A stretch of DNA of 64,000 nucleotides, from contig NZXU01000081.1 of the NCBI GenBank assembly GCA_002698425.1, positions 1 to 64,000 on the forward strand, given 5' to 3'. This DNA comes from Ahrensia sp. (GTDB lineage Bacteria; Pseudomonadota; Alphaproteobacteria; Rhizobiales; Rhizobiaceae). Made by a program: the position numbers and the translations under genes. Below are positions 33,764 to 42,311 of the stretch, piece by piece (position 1 is the first letter of the stretch; each line of letters opens with the position of its first letter). The notes under the pieces were generated by a model. It was not told where the DNA came from. It was given only the letters and a program-made list of their open reading frames with translations, and searched no databases.

Positions 33764-34489
33764 TCAGCCCCGCCCAAGATACGGGTTCTTCACCGGCAAG
33801 ATGACCGTGTCCAAAATGGTCAGTTCCGGCGGCAGGCGGCAGGTATAGACGACCAGTTCGCCGAGCATTTCCGGTTCCAGGCAGTTTTCCGTCAGCTTGT
33901 CGGTGCTTCCGGGAGCGAGCATGGAACGGGTCGCGCCGGGATGGATGGTCGATGCGGTGATGTTGTCGTCGCGGCCGTCGAGGCAGATCTGTTTCGTCAG
34001 CCCTTCCATCGCGAATTTCGTCATGGTGTAAGCCGGCGAATGATGGCGCGGGATCTTGGCCGACAGCGAGCCGATATTGATGATCCGGCCTCCGCGACCC
34101 TTCATCGACCGCATTGCCTCGCGTGAACAGATGACGGCGGATGTCAGATTGGTCGCCAGCATTTCCTGCCAGCGCTCGGTCGAAAGATCGGGAAGAGGAG
34201 TGGCGTCGGCTATTCCCGCATTGTTGACGAGGATATCGACAGGCCCGGCGAGGCGTTCGGTCTCGCTGAACAGTTTCAGGAGGTCCTCCTCCCGGGTCAC
34301 GTCGGTGGGCACGACATGAGCGGTGCCGCCGTCGGCAGCGATCTCGTCAGCCAGCGACCGCAGCTTGTCGGCGCTGCGCGCGGCGAGGATCGTTACCGCT
34401 CCGGCCCGTGCCAGTTCCCGCGCGATGCCGCGTCCGATGCCGCTGCTGGCGCCCGTGACGATGGCGATCTTGCCCTCGATGGATTGCAT
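33764..34489 (-). CDS. Short-chain dehydrogenase/reductase
   Basis: A 241-residue classical SDR. The cofactor motif is TGASSGIG (residues 12-19), with NNAG near residue 90, the serine in GSLSAKIP and the catalytic YTMTK motif. Arg at AARSADKL suggests NADP preference. It probably interconverts an alcohol or hydroxy group and a carbonyl in the pathway; the substrate is unknown. GAGAGGAAAC precedes the chosen ATG, and the longer open frame upstream has no ribosome site. It is convergent with the FAD dehydrogenase and downstream of the MetE-like gene. Confidence 0.85.
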   Translation of the reverse strand: MQSIEGKIAIVTGASSGIGRGIARELARAGAVTILAARSADKLRSLADEIAADGGTAHVVPTDVTREEDLLKLFSETERLAGPVDILVNNAGIADATPLPDLSTERWQEMLATNLTSAVICSREAMRSMKGRGGRIINIGSLSAKIPRHHSPAYTMTKFAMEGLTKQICLDGRDDNITASTIHPGATRSMLAPGSTDKLTENCLEPEMLGELVVYTCRLPPELTILDTVILPVKNPYLGRG

Positions 34490-34623
34490 GTTTCCTCTCC
34501 CTTTGTGCGTACATCCGCGTATCCTCACTACGGATATTTCGTCTGTTTTCGCCCTTGAACGAGACAAAGACAAGAAGGGATGAGCAGAATTGTATACAGA
34601 CCGGGCATCCTGGCCCCTGAATC

Positions 34624-34652
34624 AAAACACCGGCCGCGATGGGCCGGTGTTT
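34624..34652 (-). terminator. Rho-independent terminator after the MetE-like gene
   Basis: AAACACCGGCC and GGCCGGTGTTT form a perfect 11-base stem with a 6-base loop. Read on the minus strand it is followed by a T-run (TTTTGATT). It separates the MetE-like gene from the SDR gene. The stretch between this hairpin and the SDR start shows no gene. Confidence 0.75.
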
Positions 34653-34674
34653 CGGGTTTGGCAGTCTTTCAGGA

Positions 34675-35802
34675 TCAGGCGCTGACGCCGCCCCAGATCG
34701 CTTCCGCTGTCTTGACGACGAGATCCAGCTTGCGGCGCTGGTCGTCATAGGTCACGGCATTGCCTTCCTGGGTAGAGGAAAAGCCGCATTGCGGGGCGAT
34801 GCCGAGTTGGTCGATGTCGCAATATTGCGAGGCTTCGTCGAATTTCTGCTTCAGCCAGTCGATGCTTTCCAGTTCCGGCGTCTTCGTGGTTATGAAGCCC
34901 GGCATGACACGCTGCTTGCCTTTCGGCAGGAGCTTCAGGGGTTCCAGCCCGCCTGCGCGGTCCGTATCGTACTCCATGAAATAAATGTCGACGCCGGTTG
35001 AGAAGATCGCCTCGGCGGCGAGGTCGTAGGCGCCTTCGGCGGCATGGGTCGACTGGAAGTTGCCGCGGCACATATGCATGCCGATCACCATGTCGGACGG
35101 CCGGTCCTTGATCGACTCGCGCATCATCCAGGCGTAGCGGTCGATCAGCCAGTCGGGATCCTGGCCCGCAGCGGCCTTGTCGGCCCGGTGCTTCGGGTCG
35201 CACAGATAGGCGAAGAAGATGTCGTCCATCTGCAGATAGCGGCAGCCGGCGTCATAGAACTTCTGCACCGCCTTTGCGTAGGTCTTGGCGAGGTCGTCGA
35301 ACAGGGCCTGCGGGTCGCGATACTCCTCCGGCGCGATATCTTCGGGCGCGGTGCGGAAGTGGCAGCAGGACGGGCCGGGGATCGAGATCTTCGGCATCAC
35401 CTTGGTGTGCTCGGCGACGAAGCGGAAATGCTCGAGCATCGGATGATCATCGGGGAAGTCGAGCTTGCCCGGAATGGTTGGGAAGACCGGCGGCAGCTTG
35501 ACGCCCTGGAACCCCTTGAACGATCCGCCGGTGTCGCGCTCGACGATGTCGAGCCCGGTCAGCATTCCCATGAAGTCGTAGTGCCAGTAGGCGCGGCGCG
35601 CCTCGCCGTCCGTGACGACGGGCAGGCCGACCTCTTCCTGCATCTTGATCAGGTCGACGATGGCCTCGTCCTCGACGGCCTTGAGCTCATCGGCCGAGAT
35701 CGACTTGTCCTCGTAGAACTTCTTGCGCGCCGCCTTGACAGGCTCCGGCCGCAGCAGGCTGCCGACATGGTCGGCGCGATAGGGCGGTTGGGCAACGGTC
35801 AT
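34675..35802 (-). CDS. MetE-like cobalamin-independent methyltransferase (YxjG/YxjH type)
   Basis: A 375-residue protein equal to the C-terminal catalytic half of methionine synthase II. It starts RADHVGSLLRPEPV and has the zinc ligand regions GMHMCRGN (His/Cys) and APQCGFSS (Cys). The N-terminal folate-binding duplicate of full MetE is absent, so the methyl donor may be a small methyl compound rather than methyl-folate. It lies in a catabolic island beside ALDH, SDR and AraC genes, which hints at methyl transfer from a catabolic substrate; salvage of methionine is the alternative. The start has AGGGAG upstream. Confidence 0.8.
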   Translation of the reverse strand: MTVAQPPYRADHVGSLLRPEPVKAARKKFYEDKSISADELKAVEDEAIVDLIKMQEEVGLPVVTDGEARRAYWHYDFMGMLTGLDIVERDTGGSFKGFQGVKLPPVFPTIPGKLDFPDDHPMLEHFRFVAEHTKVMPKISIPGPSCCHFRTAPEDIAPEEYRDPQALFDDLAKTYAKAVQKFYDAGCRYLQMDDIFFAYLCDPKHRADKAAAGQDPDWLIDRYAWMMRESIKDRPSDMVIGMHMCRGNFQSTHAAEGAYDLAAEAIFSTGVDIYFMEYDTDRAGGLEPLKLLPKGKQRVMPGFITTKTPELESIDWLKQKFDEASQYCDIDQLGIAPQCGFSSTQEGNAVTYDDQRRKLDLVVKTAEAIWGGVSA

Positions 35803-35881
35803 GGTTTTCTCCCTAACATGTGAAATGATTATGCGGCGCTTGTAAGCGCGAAGGCGGAGACCCGCAACAGCGATCGCGCAA

Positions 35882-36787
35882 TTACGGCCAGTCGGCGAAG
35901 CTGGGCGGCGAGAACCCGTCGGAGTCGGGGCTGGCGGTCGCCATCAGTTTGCGGAACCGGCCGGGCGTCATCCCGGTCATGCGTCGGAAAAAATTCGAAA
36001 AATGCGCCGGATCCCGAAACCCGAGCGAATAGCTCAGCTGCTTGATAGACAGCGTCGAGCGCTCCAGGCCGAGCGCCGCTTCGCGCGCCAGCCGCTCGGC
36101 GATCAGGGATTTGGGCGTCTTGTCGAGTTCGCGCATGCAGATGGCATGCAGGCGATCATGGGTAATGCCGAGTTCATGCGCATAGTGGCCGACCGGATGA
36201 TGGGCCCGAAAGCCGGCCTCGAGCAATTGCCGGAAGCGCTGCAGATAGTGGGCGCTGTTTCCGTGGATGACGCCCGCGACTTCTTCTGCGCCCGAAGCCC
36301 TGAGGATCGTGACAAGCACGATGCGCAGATGCGCGACCACCATCATGCCGCTTGCAGGCTGAGGCTGCGCCAGTTCCCGCCGGATGCTTTCGAGATGCCG
36401 TCGGACATCGGCATGGGCGTCGCGATCCTCGTCGAAATGGCGAAACCAGTCGCGATCGAACAGCGACTGGATCGCGCCGGACTCGAAGAAGTCGCCAATC
36501 GCGCGGGCAAGGGTTTCCTCGGCGATCTCGGCGACATAGCCGCTCGTGCCGGCCTCGATGACCAGCCTGAAATCGCCAGCGGTCTTTCGCCAGGCAATCG
36601 AAGGGCCTGCAAGCGCGGTCTCGCCGCCGCGTCCCTCGATACGGGCTTCGCCATCGGACAAGAGGACCAGGATGCACGCATTGGCGCCGAGACCGCGTTT
36701 CAATGTCTCGATGCGGCGCTGCAATCCGCCTTCGATCCGGCTGAGATAGACGGGCAGCTTGGTGAAGTGAGGCAGGTTGGAAGCCAT
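35882..36787 (-). CDS. AraC-family regulator
   Basis: About 301 residues. The C-terminal double helix-turn-helix runs over the last 90 residues (LSIKQLSYSLGFRDPAHFSNFFRRMTGMTPGRFR). The N-terminal half has the cupin-like sensor typical of AraC proteins for aromatic or short-chain substrates. The frame continues upstream to the palindrome; the ATG opening MASNLPHFTKLP is preferred from usual family length, although its ribosome site is weak. It is divergent from an aldehyde dehydrogenase gene and probably activates that operon. Confidence 0.78.
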   Translation of the reverse strand: MASNLPHFTKLPVYLSRIEGGLQRRIETLKRGLGANACILVLLSDGEARIEGRGGETALAGPSIAWRKTAGDFRLVIEAGTSGYVAEIAEETLARAIGDFFESGAIQSLFDRDWFRHFDEDRDAHADVRRHLESIRRELAQPQPASGMMVVAHLRIVLVTILRASGAEEVAGVIHGNSAHYLQRFRQLLEAGFRAHHPVGHYAHELGITHDRLHAICMRELDKTPKSLIAERLAREAALGLERSTLSIKQLSYSLGFRDPAHFSNFFRRMTGMTPGRFRKLMATASPDSDGFSPPSFADWP

Positions 36788-36910
36788 TAACCGGATTTTC
36801 CATTTCGGACCCGATTCGTTCTCTAAGTCAATAAATTGCAATAATCGACCAAAAACCTGCATTTCCTTTCGGCGTGTGTACGCTATCATTTGTTTGAGGA
36901 CTGAAAGCAG

Positions 36911-36926
36911 TGCGCCATATGGCGCA
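36911..36926. promoter_or_regulatory. Perfect 16-base palindrome in the AraC/ALDH divergent region
   Basis: TGCGCCATATGGCGCA is a perfect palindrome with no spacer, about 60 bases before the aldehyde dehydrogenase start. AraC proteins usually bind direct repeats, so this site suggests another dimeric regulator, for example of the IclR or TetR type. No such gene is adjacent. A symmetric site this long is unlikely by chance in so short a gap. Confidence 0.45.
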
Positions 36927-36984
36927 TTGTACACATCCGCAAGCGGCCGAAAGAGCCCGCGCGGAGGAGGGAACGGGAGGAGGA

Positions 36985-38436
36985 ATGCTGCACGCAGCGC
37001 TCCTTATCGACAGTGCGACAGTATCGGCCTCGGGCGGTGAAACGTTCGAGCGTATGGACCCTGTTTCGCATGAGATTTCGACACGGGCATCGGCGGCGAA
37101 TGTCGAGGATGCGGAACGGGCGGCCAATGCGGCCGCACGCGCATTTCCCGCATGGTCGCAGACCCCGCCGAGCGAGCGCCGCGCCTTGTTGAACGATGCG
37201 GCGGATATCCTTCAGCGCCGTACCGGCGACTTCGTGGAAGCAATGATCGCGGAAACGGGCGCCACGGCGGCCTGGGGCCAGTTCAACTGCCGTCTCGCAG
37301 CGAACATATTGCGAGAGGCGGGCGCGATGGCGAGCCAGGTGACCGGCGAGGTCATTCCCGCCGACAAGCCGGGGTCGTTTGCGATGGCCGTGCGCCAGGC
37401 GTGCGGGGTGGTCTTTTCGATGGCGCCCTGGAACGCGCCGGTGGTCCTTTCGACCCGCAGCGTCGCCATGCCGCTGGCCTGCGGCAACACCGTGGTGATG
37501 AAGGGATCGGAACTGTGTCCGCGAACGCACGGGCTCCTGGGCGAGGTGCTCAACGAGGCCGGTCTGCCGAAGGGCACCGTCAACGTCATCCATTCCTCCC
37601 CCGAAAAAGCGCCTGATATCGTCGAGGCCCTGATCGCGCATCCGGCCATTCGGCGGGTCAATTTCACCGGATCGACACGGGTCGGCCGGATGATCGCCGA
37701 GAAGGCCGCACGCCATCTCAAGCGCTGTCTTCTGGAACTGGGCGGCAAGGCGCCGCTGATCGTGCTTGATGACGCGGATATCGATGCGGCTGTCGACGCG
37801 GACGTGTTCGGCGCGTTCTTCAACCAGGGACAGATTTGCATGTCGACGGAGCGGATCGTCGTCGAAGAGAGCGTCGCCGATGACTTCGTCGAGAAATTCC
37901 GTGTGCGAGCCGACGCGATCCGCGCCAATGATCCGCGGGACCCGAAATGCGTGCTTGGCGCGATGATCACCGAACAGGCGGCGCAGCGGGTCAAGGGCCT
38001 GATCGACGATGCGGCGATGAAAGGGGCGACGCTGGTGACCGGCGGACGTCAGGAGGGCGTGTTCGTCGATCCCGCCATCCTCGACAATGTCTCTCCGGCG
38101 ATGCGCATCTACCATGAGGAAAGCTTCGGACCAGTCGCCTCGGTCATCCGGGTGAGCGGCGACGACGAAGCGGTCTCCGTCGCCAACGATACGGATTACG
38201 GTCTTGCCGCCGCCGTGTTCAGCCGGGACGTGTCCCGGGCGCTGGCGATCGCGCAGCGGCTTGAATCCGGGATCTGCCACATCAATTCGGCGACCATCCA
38301 TGACGAGCCGCAAATGCCCTTCGGCGGCGTCAAGGCATCCGGATATGGCCGCTTCGGCGGCAAGGCGGGCATCGACGAATTCACCGAATTGCGCTGGATC
38401 ACCATCCAGGACGGCAAGACGCAATACCCGATCTGA
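36985..38436 (+). CDS. Aldehyde dehydrogenase, salicylaldehyde/vanillin dehydrogenase-like
   Basis: A 483-residue NAD(P)-dependent aldehyde dehydrogenase. Motifs: APWNAPVVLSTR near residue 145, FTGSTRVGRMIAE near residue 229, catalytic glutamate in CLLELGGKAP and catalytic cysteine in GQICMSTERI. The GQICMSTERI form and FHEESFGP-like segment (YHEESFGPVAS) are typical of the aromatic aldehyde branch (vanillin, salicylaldehyde, benzaldehyde). GGGAGGAGGA directly precedes the ATG. It heads a plus-strand run leading into the Liv transporter. The substrate is probably an aromatic aldehyde; this is inferred. Confidence 0.82.
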   Translation: MLHAALLIDSATVSASGGETFERMDPVSHEISTRASAANVEDAERAANAAARAFPAWSQTPPSERRALLNDAADILQRRTGDFVEAMIAETGATAAWGQFNCRLAANILREAGAMASQVTGEVIPADKPGSFAMAVRQACGVVFSMAPWNAPVVLSTRSVAMPLACGNTVVMKGSELCPRTHGLLGEVLNEAGLPKGTVNVIHSSPEKAPDIVEALIAHPAIRRVNFTGSTRVGRMIAEKAARHLKRCLLELGGKAPLIVLDDADIDAAVDADVFGAFFNQGQICMSTERIVVEESVADDFVEKFRVRADAIRANDPRDPKCVLGAMITEQAAQRVKGLIDDAAMKGATLVTGGRQEGVFVDPAILDNVSPAMRIYHEESFGPVASVIRVSGDDEAVSVANDTDYGLAAAVFSRDVSRALAIAQRLESGICHINSATIHDEPQMPFGGVKASGYGRFGGKAGIDEFTELRWITIQDGKTQYPI

Positions 38437-38482
38437 ACAGATCGGGAAGAGTTGAAACCAACGTTCACCAGGGAGGAAACCA

Positions 38483-39685
38483 ATGGAACGTAGAACCCTC
38501 ATCAAGACCTTCGCGGCCTCGCTTCTCGCAAGCGCCGTTCTGGCCGGTCCGGCCATGGCGGAAGGCACGATCAAGATTGGCGCCAGCGCGCCCAAGACCG
38601 GCCCGCTGGCCGGCGGCGCGGCGGTCACCTACTGGCCGGCCGTGCAGCTCTGGGTGCATGACGTCAACGAGCGCGGCGGCATCGATGTCGGCGGCGAGAA
38701 GATGAAGGTCGAGCTGATCGAATATGACGACCGCACCTCCAACGAGGAAGCCATCAAGAACGTCCAGCGCATGGCGACGGTCGACAAGGTCGACTTCATC
38801 ATTCCGCCCTACGGCACCGGCATCAACCTCGCGACCGCGCCGCTGATCGCCAAATACGGCTATCCGCATATCGCTGTGACCGCCGTCGCCGACGGCATCG
38901 AGGGCTTTGCCGAGCGCTGGCCGAATTCGTTCTGGACGCTGGGCACGTCGGAAGCCATGGCGAGCTCGCTCGTCGACGTGCTGACGAAAATGCGCGAAGC
39001 GGGCCAGATCAACGAGAAGGTCGCGGTCGTCAACGTCGCCGACGCTTTCGGCATCGAACTCGCCAATACCGGCAAGCCCAAGCTCAAGGAAGCGGGTTTC
39101 GACATCGTCTATGAGACCTCCTATCCGCTGCAGCAGCAGGACTTCGCCCCGATCATTTCGGGCGCCAAGGATGCCGGTCCGGATACGTTCATCGCCTTTT
39201 CCTATCCGGGTGACACGTTCGGCCTGACCAAGCAGGCGACCATCACCGACCTGCCGGTCAAGGCCTACTATGTCGGCGTCGCGACCGCGTTCCCGGCTTT
39301 CGCCGGGGCTAACGGCGCTGCCGCGAACGGCATCATGGGGGTCGGCGGTGTCAACGCGGCGAGCGAAGCCTATCAGGATTTCGCCAAGCGCGAAGAGGAG
39401 TTGACTGGTGTGGCGCCTGACTACTGGGCGAGCCCGGTCCAATACGCCAGCCTGGAAGTGCTCGAACAGGCCATCACGAAAGCGGGCTCGCTCGACAAGG
39501 CGGCGGTGATCGAGGCGCTCAACACCGAGACCTTCGAAACGATCATGGGCGAGTGGAAGTTCGAGGACAACATCATCAAGAAGTTCTGGACCGTCGGCCA
39601 GTGGCAGGACGGCGTCTTCCACGGCATCGCCTCGACCGGCGTCGGCGGCGAAGCCGAGCCGATCGTCAAGTCGGGCTGGAACTAA
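38483..39685 (+). CDS. ABC transporter substrate-binding protein (LivJ/HmgB type)
   Basis: A 400-residue periplasmic type I binding protein. The signal peptide (MERRTLIKTFAASLLASAVLAG) ends at AMA. The mature start EGTIKIGASAPKTGPLAGG and the block DDRTSNEEAIKNVQRMATVDKVD are characteristic of Peripla_BP_6 proteins. Many relatives in catabolic islands bind aromatic acids rather than amino acids, which fits the flanking aldehyde dehydrogenases. The gene is preceded by GGGAGGAAACC. A hairpin separates it from the permease genes, which would raise its relative expression. Confidence 0.87.
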   Translation: MERRTLIKTFAASLLASAVLAGPAMAEGTIKIGASAPKTGPLAGGAAVTYWPAVQLWVHDVNERGGIDVGGEKMKVELIEYDDRTSNEEAIKNVQRMATVDKVDFIIPPYGTGINLATAPLIAKYGYPHIAVTAVADGIEGFAERWPNSFWTLGTSEAMASSLVDVLTKMREAGQINEKVAVVNVADAFGIELANTGKPKLKEAGFDIVYETSYPLQQQDFAPIISGAKDAGPDTFIAFSYPGDTFGLTKQATITDLPVKAYYVGVATAFPAFAGANGAAANGIMGVGGVNAASEAYQDFAKREEELTGVAPDYWASPVQYASLEVLEQAITKAGSLDKAAVIEALNTETFETIMGEWKFEDNIIKKFWTVGQWQDGVFHGIASTGVGGEAEPIVKSGWN

Positions 39686-39702
39686 AGCCTTAACCACAAA
39701 AA

Positions 39703-39726
39703 CCGGTGCGGCTTTTGCCGCACCGG
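39703..39726 (+). promoter_or_regulatory. Intercistronic hairpin between binding-protein and permease genes
   Basis: CCGGTGCGGC and GCCGCACCGG form a perfect 10-base stem with a TTTT loop. No T-run follows. Such structures protect the 3' end of the upstream message or partly terminate, giving excess binding protein over permease. Confidence 0.6.
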
Positions 39727-39748
39727 CGAAAATCGTAGAATTCGGCCG

Positions 39749-40615
39749 ATGGATATTCTGGTTACGGGGACGGTGCTGGGGGGCACCTATGCGCTGATCG
39801 CGCTCGGGCTGACGCTGCAATATGGCGTCGCCCGGATCATGAATCTTGCCAATGGCGAAAACCTCGTCCTGGCGTGTTTCTGCGCGTTCTGGCTCTACAC
39901 GGCGGCCTCGATCAATCCGGTTCTCGGGATCCTGATCATCGCGCCGGTCGCCTTCGCGCTGAACTGGGCGATCTATGTCTTCGCGATGAAGCCGCTGGTC
40001 GATCGGGCCAAGAACCGCGGACAGCTCGAGATCGACAGCATTCTCGCGACATTCGGCCTGATGTTCATTATGCAGGGCGTGATGCTGCTGGTCTTCGGCG
40101 GCCAGTATTTCTCTTACAATTTCCTGTCCGAACCGGTCCGCATTCTCGGCGAGAATTACGGCCTCAACCGGATCGTTTCGCTCGGCGCCGCGACGCTGAT
40201 CGCGATCGTTCTCTACCTCTTCCTCTACCGTACGCGCTTCGGCACGGCCGTGCGCGCGGTGTCGGTCAGCCCGCAATCGGCGAGCCTCGTCGCCATCGAC
40301 GTGCCGCGCATGTCCGCCTTCGCCTTTGCGCTGGGCGGCGGGCTTACGGCGGCGGGCGGATCGCTGCTGTCGACCTATTACACATTCAATTCCTCGATGG
40401 GCGTGATCTTCACGATGAAGGCCCTGATCATCGTCATCATGGGCGGCGTCGGCGATGTGCGCGGCGCGGTGCTGGCGGCGCTGCTGCTCGGCCTCGCCGA
40501 AACGGCCGTTGCGAGTCTGATCGATCCGGGCCTGACGCTGGCGGCGACCTACACGCTGTTCATCCTCGTTCTGCTGTTCCGCCCGCAGGGCATTTTCGGA
40601 AGGCAGACCGCATGA
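39749..40615 (+). CDS. ABC transporter permease (LivH type)
   Basis: A 288-residue inner-membrane permease with about eight helices. LivH signatures are GGTYALIALGLTLQYGVARIMNLANGE at the N-terminus, the cytoplasmic coupling segment RTRFGTAVRAVSVSPQSASLVAIDV, and the C-terminal LLFRPQGIFG. It forms the translocation channel with LivM. No strong ribosome site is visible before the ATG. It overlaps livM by 4 bases. Confidence 0.88.
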   Translation: MDILVTGTVLGGTYALIALGLTLQYGVARIMNLANGENLVLACFCAFWLYTAASINPVLGILIIAPVAFALNWAIYVFAMKPLVDRAKNRGQLEIDSILATFGLMFIMQGVMLLVFGGQYFSYNFLSEPVRILGENYGLNRIVSLGAATLIAIVLYLFLYRTRFGTAVRAVSVSPQSASLVAIDVPRMSAFAFALGGGLTAAGGSLLSTYYTFNSSMGVIFTMKALIIVIMGGVGDVRGAVLAALLLGLAETAVASLIDPGLTLAATYTLFILVLLFRPQGIFGRQTA

Positions 40616-41580
40616 GCCTGATGAACGAGAAGGAACAGAAGATCGCGGCCATCGCGCTGGTGCTGTTCGGCGCGGCGGCGATGATCCCTCTCGCCGATGA
40701 CGGCTATTACCTGTCGCTGTGCGTGAACATCGTCATGTATGCGGTGCTGTGCACGGCGTGGACGCTGTTTTCGGGTCCGACCCATTACATCTCGCTTGCG
40801 ACGGCGGCGTTTTTCGGCGTCGGCACCTATTCCGTCGGGCTCGGGATCGACACTTTGCCGTTCCCGCTTCTCGTCGCCATCGCGGCGGTGGCTAGCGGCA
40901 TTCTCGCTGGCCTCGTCGGTTTGGCGACGCTCAGGCTTTCCGGCGTCTATTTCGTTATCTTCACGCTCGGTCTCGCGGAGCTGGTGCGTCAGGTCGTGAC
41001 CTGGCTGCAGGTCAAGTTCCTCGGCGCCGTCGGGCTCTATGTCTTCACCGACCTGACCGAGAAACACATCTTCTGGATGCTGCTGGCGCTTGCCGCCGTG
41101 GTCTACATTACCGGCTGGCTGGTCAACCGGTCGCGGCTCGGTTTCGCGATGCGGATCATCGGCAATGACGAAACCGTTGCCCGCCATGTCGGCATCGACG
41201 TCGCGCGGGCCAAGGTGATCCTGTTCATGATCTCGGGCGCCTTCATCGGCATTACGGGGGCGATCCTCGCGCCGCGCTTTGCCTATGTCGAACCGCCATC
41301 GGCCTTCAACCCGGTGATCTCGTTCCAGGTCGTCATCATGGCCTTGCTCGGCGGCACCGGCCGGCTGTGGGCGCCGCTGCTCGGCGTCATTCCGTTCACG
41401 ATCCTGTTCGACCGCATTTCGGCGAGCTTCCCGAACCATACCAGCCTGCTGATCGGCGTCGCCTTCATGGCAATCGTCTACTTCCTGCCGCGCGGCGTGA
41501 TGGGCCTGATCGATGATTTCCGCGCGCGCCATGCCAAGTCCAGGCATGCGGCCGCAGGCGTGCCGGAGGCGGCGGAATGA
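40612..41580 (+). CDS. ABC transporter permease (LivM type)
   Basis: A 322-residue permease with about ten helices. Landmarks are WTLFSGPTHYISLATAAFFGVGTY, LSGVYFVIFTLGLAELVRQVV, SRLGFAMRIIGNDETVARHVGIDV (coupling helix), and YFLPRGVMGLIDD near the end. The frame is open upstream within livH; the ATG overlapping the livH stop is chosen because it gives the normal N-terminus. It overlaps livG by 4 bases, so the four proteins are translated in coupled fashion. Confidence 0.87.
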   Translation: MSLMNEKEQKIAAIALVLFGAAAMIPLADDGYYLSLCVNIVMYAVLCTAWTLFSGPTHYISLATAAFFGVGTYSVGLGIDTLPFPLLVAIAAVASGILAGLVGLATLRLSGVYFVIFTLGLAELVRQVVTWLQVKFLGAVGLYVFTDLTEKHIFWMLLALAAVVYITGWLVNRSRLGFAMRIIGNDETVARHVGIDVARAKVILFMISGAFIGITGAILAPRFAYVEPPSAFNPVISFQVVIMALLGGTGRLWAPLLGVIPFTILFDRISASFPNHTSLLIGVAFMAIVYFLPRGVMGLIDDFRARHAKSRHAAAGVPEAAE

Positions 41581-42311
41581 GCAGCGCTCCACTCCTTTCG
41601 GTCGAGAAAGCGCGCAAGGCCTTTGGCGGTCTTGTCGCCGTCAACGACGTCGATTTCACGGTCAAGCAGAGCGAGTTGATCGGCCTGATCGGGCCGAACG
41701 GCTCCGGCAAGACGACGATGATGAACCTCATTTCCGGCGCGCTGAAGCCCACATCGGGAACCATCCGGCTCGCTGGTGAGGCCATTTCGGGCATGCCGGC
41801 GCACAAAATTTCGCAGCGCGGCGTGGCGCGGACCTTCCAGCTCGTGCGTATCCTGCCGTCACTGTCGGCGATCGAGAACGTGATCGCCGGGGCTGTGTTC
41901 GGCCATGTTAGGGCCTGGGGCGACGATGCCTATCGCGAGGCGGAAGTGCTGCTCGAAAGGGTCGGGCTCGGCGGGCGCGGCAATGCACCGACCGGCTCGA
42001 TGACCTATATCGACCAGAAGCGGCTGGAACTGGCGCGGGCGCTGGCGTCCAATCCGCGGCTGCTGCTGCTCGACGAATGGCTGGCCGGTCTCAATCCGAG
42101 CGAATTGAAGATCGGTATCGAGCTGATCCGCGACCTGCGCGAGGATGGCCGGACGATCATCATGGTCGAGCATGTGATGGACGCGATCCGCTCGCTTTGC
42201 GACCGCTGCGTGGTGATGTCGAGCGGTGTCAAGATCGCCGACGGTTCGGTGCATGATGTGCTGTCGCAGCCCGAAGTCGTCAGCGCCTATCTGGGGGCGG
42301 AAGATGCTTGA
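41577..42311 (+). CDS. ABC transporter ATPase (LivG type) with degenerate signature motif
   Basis: A 244-residue ATPase. Walker A is GPNGSGKTT (about residues 38-46), Walker B is LLLLDEWLAGLNPSE and the switch histidine is in MVEHVMDAI. The ABC signature reads MTYIDQKRLELARAL where LivG proteins usually have a YGDQRRLE or YGQQRRLE form, so the glycine of the signature is replaced by isoleucine. ATP hydrolysis may be weakened at this site and depend on the LivF partner. It overlaps livF by 8 bases. Confidence 0.85.
   Translation: MSSAPLLSVEKARKAFGGLVAVNDVDFTVKQSELIGLIGPNGSGKTTMMNLISGALKPTSGTIRLAGEAISGMPAHKISQRGVARTFQLVRILPSLSAIENVIAGAVFGHVRAWGDDAYREAEVLLERVGLGGRGNAPTGSMTYIDQKRLELARALASNPRLLLLDEWLAGLNPSELKIGIELIRDLREDGRTIIMVEHVMDAIRSLCDRCVVMSSGVKIADGSVHDVLSQPEVVSAYLGAEDA

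Noticed and set aside
29165..34599. TTGTATACA-like sites at 29165-29174 and 34590-34599 as a GntR/VanR-type operator pair
   Set aside because: One copy lies in the first codons of a receptor gene, and the flanks do not match; two short matches are not enough to support a shared operator.
38465..40276. A 603-codon minus-strand frame opposite the Liv receptor and permease
   Set aside because: It is antisense to two well-supported genes and has the Arg/Asp/His composition of a shadow frame.
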